DNA from: an uncultured Ruminococcus sp.
GTDB taxonomy: Bacteria; Bacillota; Clostridia; Oscillospirales; Ruminococcaceae
Length of the DNA stretch: 42,474 nucleotides
Assembly: GCA_947174365.1 (NCBI GenBank)
Contig: CAMWIR010000008.1
Span: 1-42,474 of the forward strand
Reading direction: 5' to 3'
Every line of letters starts with the position of its first letter. Position 1 is the first letter of the stretch. The position numbers and the translations under genes were made by a program. This document shows positions 9,668-19,833 of this stretch, one piece after another. Under the pieces are notes generated by a model. The model ran no database searches, was not told where the DNA came from, and saw only the letters and a program-made list of their open reading frames with translations.

Positions 9668-9883
9668 TATGTCAGCAAGCTGACATGCGGTGGCGCCGCG
9701 GCCACTCGTTGGGAATGTTTGAGCCATTCGTTTTGGTTGTGGCTCGGCAATGTTTATGCCTTGCGGGTTTTGACTGCATTTCGGAGCATGTTTGCTATGG
9801 TGATCTTGTATAGTTTTATCGAGTATTTAGAGCAGGGTCGGAAATGAGGCGGCTTGGCAGCTTATCTGGTCGGCGGGAGCAAA

Positions 9884-9919
9884 CTCCTGCCTCTTGCCTC
9901 TAAACCTCTTGCTTCTAAT
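9884..9919 (+). repeat. heptad repeat array (pyrimidine strand) before fliF
   Basis: CTCCTGC CTCTTGC CTCTAAA c CTCTTGC TTCTAAT. Confidence 0.75.
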
Positions 9920-9940
9920 AGGAAAGGGCTAATACACGGA

Positions 9941-11587
9941 ATGAATGAAAGAGTGCAGAAGACTGTAACTGTAGTCAAAGAGTTCTGGTCTTCAAAAGAT
10001 AAGAAAACTAAGGGGCTGCTGATCGGCGGCTTGGCGGCGGTGCTTATTGTTGCCATTGTGGCGGTGATACTGCTTAACCGCAAGGATTATGTTGTGCTTT
10101 ACGAAAACCTCGAAAATACCGAGGCGGCGGAGATAGTGGCGCTTATTGAGGACGCAGGCTATGAATGCACCCTGAAGGGCGGTACGATTACCGTTCCCGA
10201 GGGGACGGAAAACGCTATAGCCATGAGCCTTGCGCTTCAGAAATATCCCCGTTCGCAGCTGAACTACCCCACTTACACGGAGAATGTGGGAATGTTCACT
10301 ACCGAGTCGGAGTCTCTGGAATATGAGCAGATCGCCTTGCAGGAGCGCCTGAGTTCTATAATAGCTTCCATGACAGATGTTCGGGACGCGGAGGTCACAC
10401 TGTTTAACCCGCCTCTCAAGAACACGGTCATTGAAGTGAACAAGAGGCTTCCCTCGGCGGCGGCTACGATATATCTCCGTGACGGGGTGGAGCTTACCAA
10501 CGAGCAGATCGAGGGTATTACATATCTTATTGCAAATTCTTCGGGAGTGGCTGCGGATAACGTTTCCCTGGTCGACGGCAACGGCGTTCCACTGGTGCCG
10601 AAGGATATCCCTGTTGATGAGATAGCTGAGGAGATACGCAGGCTGCGTTTTAAAAATGAACTGGAAAATCAGATAAATGCCAAGATAAGAGATCTGCTGG
10701 TGCGGGCTTACGGCGAGGAGGGTTTCTCGTCAGCTGTAAACATGGTGCTGAACTTTGATACAAAGGTTTATGAGGACACGGTATACACCCCCTCCACCAA
10801 TGATGAGCGAGGTATGCTCCAGCACACCGACGCTTCCCAGGCTTCGGGCTATGCCACAGCCCAGGGCGGCATTGTGGGCGTTGAGGTAAATGCGGATGAT
10901 ACATATCCTACGGGAGATACCGCAGGCAACGGGCAATGGACGGAAAACTCCGTTTCCAACACATATCTTGTAAACACCTACAAGGAGCAGGTGGAAAAGG
11001 CGGGGTATGTTATTGACGGGCTTTCCATTTCGGTGGTTATTTACACGGATTACCTTCCGGACGTTACCAGGCAGGATCTGGTGGAGCTGGTGGGAAATGC
11101 GGCTACTGTAAATCCCGAGCTTTTCAACGAGGTCGTTTCGGTTATCAGCCTTAATCCCTTTAATCCCGATGTTGCGGCGGATTCGGAGGCTATTCTCTTC
11201 GGGCTTACTCTCGATCAGCTTATTCTGCTGGGCGCAATACTGCTTGCTATACTTATTATACTTATCATTGTGCTGGCTTCTATCAGCTCGAGGAACAAGA
11301 AGCGCAGGAGAAGCTTCGAGAAGACCCTGCTCGAACAGCACGCTCTTCCCGAGGGCGAGACTTTGGTGGAGGATTTCTTCACTATCGGCGATCAGAGCTT
11401 TACCCCTGCGGAGATGCCAAGTCTTTTGGCGGAAAACGAAGTGGAGACCAAGGAGCAGGTCATCAGAAGAGAGCTGGCGGACTTTGCAAAGAACAGCCCC
11501 GAGATCGTGGCGCAGCTGCTGCGTAACTGGATAAAGGGCGACGAGGACGCTGTACACGTTCCCGAAAAGAGCGCACAGCATTCATGA
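9941..11587 (+). CDS. fliF: flagellar MS-ring protein FliF
   Basis: YVVLYENLENTEAAEIVALIEDAGYECTLKGG...; two TM segments. The ORF-track start at 9854 runs through a heptad repeat (LLPLASKPLASNRKG); ATG 9941 preferred. Confidence 0.92.
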   Translation: MNERVQKTVTVVKEFWSSKDKKTKGLLIGGLAAVLIVAIVAVILLNRKDYVVLYENLENTEAAEIVALIEDAGYECTLKGGTITVPEGTENAIAMSLALQKYPRSQLNYPTYTENVGMFTTESESLEYEQIALQERLSSIIASMTDVRDAEVTLFNPPLKNTVIEVNKRLPSAAATIYLRDGVELTNEQIEGITYLIANSSGVAADNVSLVDGNGVPLVPKDIPVDEIAEEIRRLRFKNELENQINAKIRDLLVRAYGEEGFSSAVNMVLNFDTKVYEDTVYTPSTNDERGMLQHTDASQASGYATAQGGIVGVEVNADDTYPTGDTAGNGQWTENSVSNTYLVNTYKEQVEKAGYVIDGLSISVVIYTDYLPDVTRQDLVELVGNAATVNPELFNEVVSVISLNPFNPDVAADSEAILFGLTLDQLILLGAILLAILIILIIVLASISSRNKKRRRSFEKTLLEQHALPEGETLVEDFFTIGDQSFTPAEMPSLLAENEVETKEQVIRRELADFAKNSPEIVAQLLRNWIKGDEDAVHVPEKSAQHS

Positions 11588-11726
11588 TAAAATGATAAAA
11601 GGGCAAAGGCATTGGCGGGACAGTGTTTCTCGCTTCCCGACAATGCCGCTACGATTTGTCGATAATATGAGGTCGGTAGGTTTTGTAAAGCAAGAGCCCG
11701 GAAAATAGCGGTCAACAGCAAATATT

Positions 11727-11761
11727 TTCCTGCATCCTGCTTCTTGCCTCTTGCCTCTGAT
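11727..11761 (+). repeat. heptad repeat array (pyrimidine strand) before fliG
   Basis: TTCCTGC ATCCTGC TTCTTGC CTCTTGC CTCTGAT, exact period 7. Confidence 0.85.
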
Positions 11762-11779
11762 AGCGGAGAGGATCAAATT

Positions 11780-12790
11780 ATGAGTGATTTACTGGAGCTT
11801 TCTTCCAAGCAGAAAGCGGCGGTGGTGATTGCCGCTCTTGGGGCGGAGAATGCGGCTTTTGTTTACAAGTATTTCTCCAATGACGAGGTGGAGAGCCTTA
11901 CCTTTGACGTTTCCAGTCTGCCCTATCTTGATGTGCAGACGGTGGACGGGGTCTTGGGAGAATTTTATGAGCTTTGCCTGACGCAGAAGGTAATTACCGA
12001 CGGCGGTGTGGAATATGCCCGGGATGTACTTACCAAGGCCTTCGGCGAGGAGGCAGCGGCAAGACTTATGGAGAAGATCAACCGCTCCATGCAGTCGAAA
12101 GCCTTCGACTTTATCAGAAAATCCGACTACAAAAATCTGCTGGCTATTGTGCAGAACGAGTACCCTCAGACCATTGCCCTTATACTTTCCTATGCAAACT
12201 CAGAGCAGGCTTCGGCTGTGCTCAGCGAGCTGCCTAAGGAAAAGCGGGTAGAGGTCATCGAGAGAATTGCCAAGATGGATTCCGCTTCGCCCGACACGGT
12301 AAAGACGGTGGAGGCGACTCTCGAAAGAAAGTTTGCTTCCGTTGTTTCCATGGACACCACAGAGGTGGGCGGTATCAATACCGTTGCCGACATTCTCAAC
12401 AAGGTCGACCGCGCTACGGAGAAATACATCTTTGATGAACTCACTGTGCGCGATCCTGCGCTGGTTGACGAGATCAAGAAAAAGATGTTCGTATTCGAGG
12501 ATATTCTCGGACTCGATTCCATGTCCATTCAGAGATTCATCAGAGAGTGCGACACCAAGGATCTGTCGGTGGCTATCAAAGGCTCCAACGAAGATGTGGC
12601 GGCTGTGCTTTATGCAAATATGCCCAAGAGAATGCAGGACACCATTCAGCAGGAGATCGAATACCTGCATAATATCCGTATGCGTGATGTTGAGGAGGCT
12701 CAGCAGCGCATCGTAGGCATTATCCGTCACCTGGAGGAAGAGGGCGAGCTTGTTATCGGCAAGGGCGGAGAGGATGAAATAATTGCTTAA
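11780..12790 (+). CDS. fliG: flagellar motor switch protein FliG
   Basis: LSSKQKAAVVIAALGAENAAFVYKYFSNDEVE...; C-terminal FVFEDILGLDSMSIQRFIRECDTKDLSVAIKG. ATG 11780 preferred over 11744, which lies in the heptad repeat (MPLASD...). Confidence 0.95.
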   Translation: MSDLLELSSKQKAAVVIAALGAENAAFVYKYFSNDEVESLTFDVSSLPYLDVQTVDGVLGEFYELCLTQKVITDGGVEYARDVLTKAFGEEAAARLMEKINRSMQSKAFDFIRKSDYKNLLAIVQNEYPQTIALILSYANSEQASAVLSELPKEKRVEVIERIAKMDSASPDTVKTVEATLERKFASVVSMDTTEVGGINTVADILNKVDRATEKYIFDELTVRDPALVDEIKKKMFVFEDILGLDSMSIQRFIRECDTKDLSVAIKGSNEDVAAVLYANMPKRMQDTIQQEIEYLHNIRMRDVEEAQQRIVGIIRHLEEEGELVIGKGGEDEIIA

Positions 12791-13700
12791 AATTGTTAAA
12801 TCCAAGGTTTACAACTTTGACAATACAAAGCCTGTTGCACTGGGCGCTCCGAAACCTGCTCCGAAGCCGAAAAAAAAGGAGTCCGAGGAAGAGGCAGAGC
12901 CGAGGATTTCTCCGGAGGAGCTGGAGAGGATCCGTGAGGAGGAGCGGCGGAAGAAAGCCGAGGAGGACGCAAGGCGATTCAACGAGGCAGTTGCCGGTCG
13001 GTGCAATGAGATAATCAAAAGCCGCAAGGCGCAGATGGACGCAGAGTACAACCGATTGGTGGAATCGGGCACGTCCAATGCGGAGAGGATCATTGAGGAC
13101 GCCAAGGCAAAGTCCCGCTCAATTTTTGAGGCAACCGACGAGGAATGCGCTCATTTAAAGGAAAAAGCCCGAATGGAGGGCTTTGAGGCGGGGTTTGAGG
13201 TAGGCAAGGCGGAGGCTGTGAGAGAATGCCAGAAATATCTGGACGCAGCTGCGGGGCTTATCAATGAGATAAACGCCAAGAAAGAGGCTTACTATGTAGC
13301 CAACGAGGTGGAATTGCAGGAAACGGTCATGGACATGGTGAAAAAGATCACCATGGAAGAGCTGAAATGCGACCCGTCGGTGATCGACAGGATATGCAGG
13401 AACGCTGCAAAGAATTTCCGCAATTCCGATTACCTTAAAATTTCCCTGTGCAAAGGAGAGGCTTCAAAGGAGTTTGTTTCCGACAGGGAGTTTGTGCAGT
13501 CCCTTATCCCCTTTATTCCCGAAATTGAGGTGGAGGAGCTGGACAGAGAGGATACCCCTGCGGGCACTGTTGTTCTGGACAACGGCTCGGAGATAATTGA
13601 CGCTTCTATACCCACTCAGCTGGAATTTCTTAAAGAGATCATGAAAAGCTCCGGCGGCGGGGGAGATGAAGAGGTTGGGGGATTACCCGAAGAGGAGTAA
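12783..13700 (+). CDS. fliH: flagellar assembly protein FliH
   Basis: Charged coiled-coil protein between fliG and fliI; ARMEGFEAGFEVGKAEA; overlaps fliG by 8 nt. Confidence 0.82.
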   Translation: MLKIVKSKVYNFDNTKPVALGAPKPAPKPKKKESEEEAEPRISPEELERIREEERRKKAEEDARRFNEAVAGRCNEIIKSRKAQMDAEYNRLVESGTSNAERIIEDAKAKSRSIFEATDEECAHLKEKARMEGFEAGFEVGKAEAVRECQKYLDAAAGLINEINAKKEAYYVANEVELQETVMDMVKKITMEELKCDPSVIDRICRNAAKNFRNSDYLKISLCKGEASKEFVSDREFVQSLIPFIPEIEVEELDREDTPAGTVVLDNGSEIIDASIPTQLEFLKEIMKSSGGGGDEEVGGLPEEE

Positions 13701-13796
13701 CGCTTTTGGCAAGAGGAAATGCGGCGCTGTATTACTGTGCGGCTGCGTTGTTTCTGTAATTCGATCCAATAAATTGTAATCGGAGATTGTTTTTAT

Positions 13797-15104
13797 ATGG
13801 ATTTTCCGGCTATAAGAAACGCTGTCAGGACGGCGGAGCTGTACCGCAGTCAGGGCAAGATAGAAAAAATTATCGGTACGACCATTGAGGCCAGCGGCCC
13901 TGTGTGCAACATAGGGGACGTATGCCGCATATATAAAGAGGGCAGAGGCGGCGATTTTATCTATGCCGAGGCTGTGGGCTTCCGCCACGGGACGGTAATG
14001 CTTATGCCCTACACCGACATTGAGGGCATTGGCCCGGGGTCGGTGGTGGACAACACGGGCGACAAGCTTAAAGTAGGCGTTGGCGAATGCCTTATCGGGC
14101 GTATCATCAACGCTGTGGGCGAGCCTCTGGACGGCGGCGCGCCCATAAGGACAACGGAAAGCTATTCCATAGCGGGCGAGCCTGTGAACCCCCTTACACG
14201 CCCTGCTATTCATGATATAATCCCCTTTGGAGTGAAGGCCATTGACGGGCTTCTGACCATTGGCAGGGGGCAGCGTATGGGCATTTTTGCAGGCTCGGGC
14301 GTTGGTAAGTCCACACTTCTGGGAATGATAGCCCGTGAGGTGGAGGCGGACATCAATGTTATTGCGCTGGTGGGAGAGCGTGGCAGAGAGGTATTGGAAT
14401 TCATTCAGCGTGACCTGGGACCGAAGGGTATGGCAAGGTCGGTTCTGGTGGTGGCGACCTCCGATCAGCCCTCCATGATGAGAAACAAGTGCCCCATGAC
14501 CGCCACTGCCATTGCGGAATATTTCAAGGACAAGGGCAAGAATGTGCTGCTGATGATGGATTCTCTTACGAGATACGCTATGGCGCAGCGTGAAATTGGT
14601 TTGGCAACGGGAGAAGCGCCCATTGCAAGAGGCTACACGCCCTCCATATACACCGCCATGCCAAAGCTCCTGGAGCGGGCGGGAAATTTCGAGAATGGCT
14701 CTATTACGGGAGTTTACACTGTTCTTGTAGAGGGCGATGACACCAACGAGCCTATTTCCGATACGGTAAGAGGTATCATTGACGGGCATATTATCCTTTC
14801 CCGAAAGGTGGCGGCGAGGAATCATTATCCTGCCATTGAGGTGCTTGACTCGGTTTCCCGTTTGATGTCGGAAATTGCGCCGAAGGATCAGAAGGACGCT
14901 GCGGCGAAGATGAGGAATCTTTTATCCACATATTATGCCAATGCCGACCTTGTTTCCATAGGCGCTTACAAAAAGGGCACGAATCATGCTCTTGACGAGG
15001 CCTTGAAGAAGATCGACAAGATAAACGCATTTTTGCAGCAGGCAACGGATGAGGCTTACTCCTTTGAGGACACGGTGAAGATGATGAAAGCGGCGGTAAG
15101 CTGA
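13797..15104 (+). CDS. fliI: flagellum-specific ATP synthase FliI
   Basis: Walker A GSGVGKSTLLGMIAR; VGERGREVLEFIQRDLG; LLMMDSLTRYAMAQREIGLATGE. Confidence 0.96.
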   Translation: MDFPAIRNAVRTAELYRSQGKIEKIIGTTIEASGPVCNIGDVCRIYKEGRGGDFIYAEAVGFRHGTVMLMPYTDIEGIGPGSVVDNTGDKLKVGVGECLIGRIINAVGEPLDGGAPIRTTESYSIAGEPVNPLTRPAIHDIIPFGVKAIDGLLTIGRGQRMGIFAGSGVGKSTLLGMIAREVEADINVIALVGERGREVLEFIQRDLGPKGMARSVLVVATSDQPSMMRNKCPMTATAIAEYFKDKGKNVLLMMDSLTRYAMAQREIGLATGEAPIARGYTPSIYTAMPKLLERAGNFENGSITGVYTVLVEGDDTNEPISDTVRGIIDGHIILSRKVAARNHYPAIEVLDSVSRLMSEIAPKDQKDAAAKMRNLLSTYYANADLVSIGAYKKGTNHALDEALKKIDKINAFLQQATDEAYSFEDTVKMMKAAVS

Positions 15105-15218
15105 AAGTTGTTGACCTGTTGAATTTGGGCGTGCAAAAGTGCAGGAAAAAATGTTATCCGAAACAAGATTTATATAGACCAACAAATAAATTATTAATTT
15201 AATTTTGAGGTGGTTCCA

Positions 15219-15680
15219 ATGAAGAAATTCAAGTTTACTCTTGATAAACTGCTTGATTACAAGGGGCAGATACTGGACAGGGAGAAAAACGACCTGGCGG
15301 CGCTGAATGTGGAGAGGGCTGAGGCTCTTGAGCTGAAAGCGGGGCTGGAGGCGGAGCTGCGGCGTAATCAGGATGAGTTCAACCGCAAGGCTGCCGAGGG
15401 CATTTCTCCTATGGATATGCTGGTTTTTACCAATTACCACAATGTTCTGCGGACTCGCATAGAGGACACTCAAAAGGAAATAGAGGCGCTGGAGGAAAAG
15501 ATAGCCAAGCAGCTGAATGTGGTGACCGAGGCTTCCAAAGAGGTAAAGAGTCTGGAGAAGCTGGAGGAAAAGCAGCTGGAGGATTATCGTTTTAAGGTGC
15601 AGAAGTCTGAGGAAAGCTTCATTGAGGAATATGTCAATGGGGCGGCGGTAAGGGCAAGCCTTGCGTCCATTAACGGTTAA
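15219..15680 (+). CDS. fliJ: flagellar export chaperone FliJ
   Basis: MKKFKFTLDKLLDYKGQILDREKNDLAAL coiled-coil protein after fliI; RBS GAGGTGG before ATG 15219. Confidence 0.85.
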   Translation: MKKFKFTLDKLLDYKGQILDREKNDLAALNVERAEALELKAGLEAELRRNQDEFNRKAAEGISPMDMLVFTNYHNVLRTRIEDTQKEIEALEEKIAKQLNVVTEASKEVKSLEKLEEKQLEDYRFKVQKSEESFIEEYVNGAAVRASLASING

Positions 15681-15855
15681 GGGGCTGCCGGCGCGGGACT
15701 TTTGCTGTACTGTTGGCGAGAAAACGGCGGGGGATAATTTTTGGTCAAAACGCTTTTTCTGCGGTATTTCGATTTGCGGAAAGGGCGGTTGACATAAATA
15801 TCAAGCAGCCTTGCTGTCAAGCGGTATTGGCTGTGCGGAAAGGAGGGTGAAGAAG

Positions 15856-17745
15856 ATGAGCGAGTTTTTGAATTTGCAGGCGGCTTTGGGGCAGACGTCG
15901 GTCTTGTCGGGGCTTAGCGGTGCGAATGCACGGGGCGTGAGCGGCGACGGAGGATTTGGCGCTGTGCTTGGAGCTGTTATGGCGGATTCAATGGGCGGCG
16001 TGTCGGCTGCGGATATTTCCGCCGGCGTTAATGCAGATGTTTCACGGGCAGACGGTTTAGCTGACGGCAATGCCAATGTCGGCGAAGATGTTTCCGAGGA
16101 CACGGCTGCGGCAGCTTTAGAGGCGGATAATGCTGCTAAGGCTTTGGCTGAGCTGTACGGCGCTTTGGGCGGCTTGGAAGGTTCTAACGGGGAATTGCCC
16201 GATGTGATGTTTACTTCCGAGGGCGCAAAGGCATTTATTTCGGTGTTGGAGCGGTATATTTCCCAAGGGAATGTTCCCCCGAAAGATATAGAGGAGCTTT
16301 GGAAAGATGTTTCGGCAGATGAGAAGGACGCTTATGCGGATATCCTCGGTGCTATCGCGCTGGGAAGCGTGGTGCTGCCCGATGAGAATGCCGAGATGTT
16401 CGAGGTAAGCTCCGAGGATGTGCTTGGGTTTGTGCTCAAAGAGGCAGGCAAACTGGCCATGAGGCCTGCGGCTTCAAGGAAGTCCGACAAGGACGAGGAA
16501 GAGGCTGCGTCTTACATAATGTCGGTATTTATTGCTCCAAGCTTTTCGGTGAACACGGAAACGGAGAACGCCGGTGCGGCAATTGCCGAGGGCGATCTTA
16601 CAAGCGCTGTTCGGGGCGATCTGTCCCTTGCGGCAGACGAGGTTGTCGAAGCGGTACAGCATACAACCGAGAATATTCCTGAGGCTGATAATGGCATTTC
16701 TGCCGATGAAAACGCAGGCACGGTAAGCACATTTACTATGAGCGAGCTTGGCGAGGCGATAGCCGAGAGGGTGTTTGAAGCAGATCCCGCTTATGCCGAT
16801 GAACTGGAAAAATTCTGCGGCGAATTTGCAAGTGAACTGAAAGCGGAGGTCGCTAAGGATATGGCGAATGCCGAAAGAGCTTTTGCGGCTGCTCCCGAGG
16901 ATATCGGCAGGCAAGCTTTTATGGCAAGAGTTTCCGCTCCTGTGCATGAAGCGTCCGTTGCTCGGGTTGAGGCGGTTTTGAGGCAGAATGCGGCTGAAAA
17001 TATTGAGGCGGCTGAGATGTCGGATGCCGTGATCGGCGGGACAGCAAGAGGTGAGTCCGAGGTTTCCGTGACAAATGCGGAAAATGACAATATTTCCGAT
17101 AATGCTATCGGCGGGACTATCCCGGAGGACGACAAAAATGTCGGCATGAATGCTTTTGAGGGCGCTGTACAGGCTGCGCAGAATGCGGCAGTGCAAGGCT
17201 CGCGGGTATTTGAGACGGAGGAAGCTGCCTATGCCGAGGATGTTCCTGTAAGTCCTGCGGACACCGAGGAGATCGCAAGGCGCATTTCCGAGAATATTTC
17301 AAAGGGCAGAAATGAGAGCATTATTTTGCGGCTCGATCCCGAGGATCTGGGTGAGATAAAGGTCACTGTAAGCAGAAAGGCGGGAGAGACGGTGGTTGCT
17401 TTTGAGGCGCACAAGAGCGAATCCGCACAGCTTATAGGAGACAGAGCTGCGGCGCTGGCTGAATCTCTTGCGGCTAAGGGTATTGCGGTCAGAGAAATTT
17501 CCGTTACCGATATGAGCAGCAACAGCAGCGGCGGCAATGCGAGAAACAGCGGCGAGTTTTACGGCGGCAACCGTCATGCGAATACCGACGGCAGTGCAAA
17601 CGGCAGCGCCAATAACGGCGCAGACGGCAATGCTTCGGGAAACGGCTACAGCAGGCATTATTACTTTGAAGAGCCGGAGGAGACCCCTGCGGCGGACGAA
17701 AGCTACTATTATAACAAGGAGGCGGATTTATGGCTCAGGGTATGA
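15856..17745 (+). CDS. fliK: flagellar hook-length control protein FliK
   Basis: Long low-complexity N-terminus; C-terminal IILRLDPEDLGEIKVTVSRKAGETVVAFEAHKSESAQLIGDRAAALAESLAAKGI (Flg_hook domain). RBS GGAGGG before ATG 15856. Confidence 0.9.
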   Translation: MSEFLNLQAALGQTSVLSGLSGANARGVSGDGGFGAVLGAVMADSMGGVSAADISAGVNADVSRADGLADGNANVGEDVSEDTAAAALEADNAAKALAELYGALGGLEGSNGELPDVMFTSEGAKAFISVLERYISQGNVPPKDIEELWKDVSADEKDAYADILGAIALGSVVLPDENAEMFEVSSEDVLGFVLKEAGKLAMRPAASRKSDKDEEEAASYIMSVFIAPSFSVNTETENAGAAIAEGDLTSAVRGDLSLAADEVVEAVQHTTENIPEADNGISADENAGTVSTFTMSELGEAIAERVFEADPAYADELEKFCGEFASELKAEVAKDMANAERAFAAAPEDIGRQAFMARVSAPVHEASVARVEAVLRQNAAENIEAAEMSDAVIGGTARGESEVSVTNAENDNISDNAIGGTIPEDDKNVGMNAFEGAVQAAQNAAVQGSRVFETEEAAYAEDVPVSPADTEEIARRISENISKGRNESIILRLDPEDLGEIKVTVSRKAGETVVAFEAHKSESAQLIGDRAAALAESLAAKGIAVREISVTDMSSNSSGGNARNSGEFYGGNRHANTDGSANGSANNGADGNASGNGYSRHYYFEEPEETPAADESYYYNKEADLWLRV

Positions 17746-19754
17746 CCGGTGTTTCGGCGGATGAGCTTATTAACAACGATTATTCCAAGTACAACAACAA
17801 CGCCATAAAGACAGACGTTGACCCCAATGACCCCAGTAACAGCTATATGGATTTTGAGGGCTATCTGAAGCTCCTTTCGGCTCAGATGTCTAACCAGGAC
17901 TTCAACAACTCCATGAGCGATTCGGAGTTCATTCAGCAGATGGCGTCCTATTCCATGATGGAGGCCATAAGCCAGATGAACAAGCAGTCTCAGCTTACTT
18001 ATTCGGCGTCCCTTATCGGCAAGGCGGTAACGGTTACGGATGAAAGCGGCGCTCCGGATACGGGTATCGTTGAGGCGGTAACTATGACGGAAAAGGGCTG
18101 CAATATTCTTATCAACGGCAATCAGTATCCCTCCTCAAAGATCACCGACGTGGTGGACGGGGACATTTATTCAAGTCTCAATCTGTTCACGGGACATAAG
18201 GTTGAGGTCGAGGTTGCGGGCGATGATGGTACTACCACAGCTTCGGGTACTGTAACAAGCGTTTACATTAGCAACGGTCAGGGCTATGTGGTTCTGGACA
18301 AGAGGAATACATATCCGCTGGCTGCCATTTCCAAGATAATTGATGATAACCCCGATCACCTTTTATCACGCCCGGACGGTTCAAGCGGCAGAGATCCCTC
18401 AGCTGACGGAGACGTTCCCGCACCATCGGAAGGCACTGACAACAGTTCCTCACCCGAAAATGCAGGTGATGCAGCTGCTTCAGGCTCTGACAATTCACAG
18501 GGAACCGAAAATGCCGATAATTCGGGCGTTTCGGCGGAGAATGCGGCGGCGCTCCAGAGCGAGCTGGAGGCAAAACTCAGTTCGTCGGCTGTTAATGAAT
18601 CTGCGGCGGCTTCTGCTTCGGGAACTGTTTACAGAGGCGTTGCGGGCGTTACCTCGAAAAAATCGAGGAATGCAGATGAGCGCAATGACGGAAGCAACAG
18701 TAACAGCGGTTTTGATACGCTGCTGGATATGCTGGACGGTACAAGTGCAGCAGACGGCAGAGGGCTGATGAGCTATGCAAGTGCGGCGGTAAGATCTAAT
18801 CTGGAGGCTATCGCTTCAAGAAGAATTGCTCAGGTGGAAGAGCCTGTAGCGGCTTCGGGCGTATCGAGTGACAGCGACAGAGTTCCTGCTCCGTCGGTAT
18901 ACAATCAGTATATTACAGGGAATTCCGCTAATAATAATACCGAGAGTAATAATACTGTTGGAAATTCTGCGGGAGCAAGCAGGACAAACAGCACAAGCAG
19001 CAGAATGCCTGCACCATCGGCGTACAACAGCTATGTAAGCGGGAACACTACCCGTAATACCGCAAACAATGCAAACAGTGCAAATAATGCAGGAGCAAGC
19101 AGTACAAACACTGCGGTGGGCGGCGTTACAAGCCAGAATAATCTGACAGGCGGAAACAGAGTTTCTTCAAGAAACGCAAAGTCTACTTATGACACAGGGG
19201 CGCAGTACGGCAGCATTTCCGTTTCGGATATGGACGCGGCGGCGCGGAACCTGGAGACCTACACAAACAGCGGAAGCACTGTCGGCAGCAGCTATGCGGG
19301 AACAAGGTCATATGCACCCGAATATGTGCTTGAGGCAGCTTTTGCGGACAGCGTGGGCACAAGAATGGGAGATATCCGCTACATCGGCAACACCGATATT
19401 ATGAACAGGATAGACACCTCGGAGGTCATCGCTTACACGCAGAAGGGCAGAGCGGTAACCGACATCGGCTGGTGCGGAAAAGGGAGACTGGGCGAGGTCC
19501 TCACATTCCCCGACGGCAAGCAGAGGGTAGAGGTCATTCTGGGAGATGATATTTCCTATTTCTACACAACGGGAAATTACACCTTGAATGAACTGTTCAA
19601 CAAGAATGTTCCTGCGGGTTACTGGGTAGACAAGACTACTCCTCAGGAAAGAGCGCTTATGCACTATGCAGAGGAATACACTCCTGCGGAAAAGGCAGAG
19701 ATGGAAGCTTTTGAGCAGTACTGCGTAAGGCATGCGGCTACTATGCTCTATTAA
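17730..19754 (+). CDS. flgD: flagellar hook assembly (cap) protein FlgD with very long C-terminal extension
   Basis: N-terminal MDFEGYLKLLSAQMSNQDFNNSMSDSEFIQQMASYSMMEAISQMNKQ (FlgD) plus SLIGKAVTV; 674 aa total. Overlaps fliK by 16 nt. Confidence 0.88.
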   Translation: MAQGMTGVSADELINNDYSKYNNNAIKTDVDPNDPSNSYMDFEGYLKLLSAQMSNQDFNNSMSDSEFIQQMASYSMMEAISQMNKQSQLTYSASLIGKAVTVTDESGAPDTGIVEAVTMTEKGCNILINGNQYPSSKITDVVDGDIYSSLNLFTGHKVEVEVAGDDGTTTASGTVTSVYISNGQGYVVLDKRNTYPLAAISKIIDDNPDHLLSRPDGSSGRDPSADGDVPAPSEGTDNSSSPENAGDAAASGSDNSQGTENADNSGVSAENAAALQSELEAKLSSSAVNESAAASASGTVYRGVAGVTSKKSRNADERNDGSNSNSGFDTLLDMLDGTSAADGRGLMSYASAAVRSNLEAIASRRIAQVEEPVAASGVSSDSDRVPAPSVYNQYITGNSANNNTESNNTVGNSAGASRTNSTSSRMPAPSAYNSYVSGNTTRNTANNANSANNAGASSTNTAVGGVTSQNNLTGGNRVSSRNAKSTYDTGAQYGSISVSDMDAAARNLETYTNSGSTVGSSYAGTRSYAPEYVLEAAFADSVGTRMGDIRYIGNTDIMNRIDTSEVIAYTQKGRAVTDIGWCGKGRLGEVLTFPDGKQRVEVILGDDISYFYTTGNYTLNELFNKNVPAGYWVDKTTPQERALMHYAEEYTPAEKAEMEAFEQYCVRHAATMLY

Positions 19755-19833
19755 CAGCATGACGGCTTATAAGCCTCGGTCAGACAGAGGCACGGTTTCT
19801 TTAAAGGAACCGGCAGATCAAAAATAAGGAAGG

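Noticed and set aside
13708-13716. Single GGCAAGAGG after fliH
   Set aside because: Only about one heptad unit; could be a decayed copy but is too short to call as a repeat.
13683-14825. 380-aa minus-strand ORF opposite fliI
   Set aside because: Antisense to a strongly conserved ATPase gene; no RBS or family signature.
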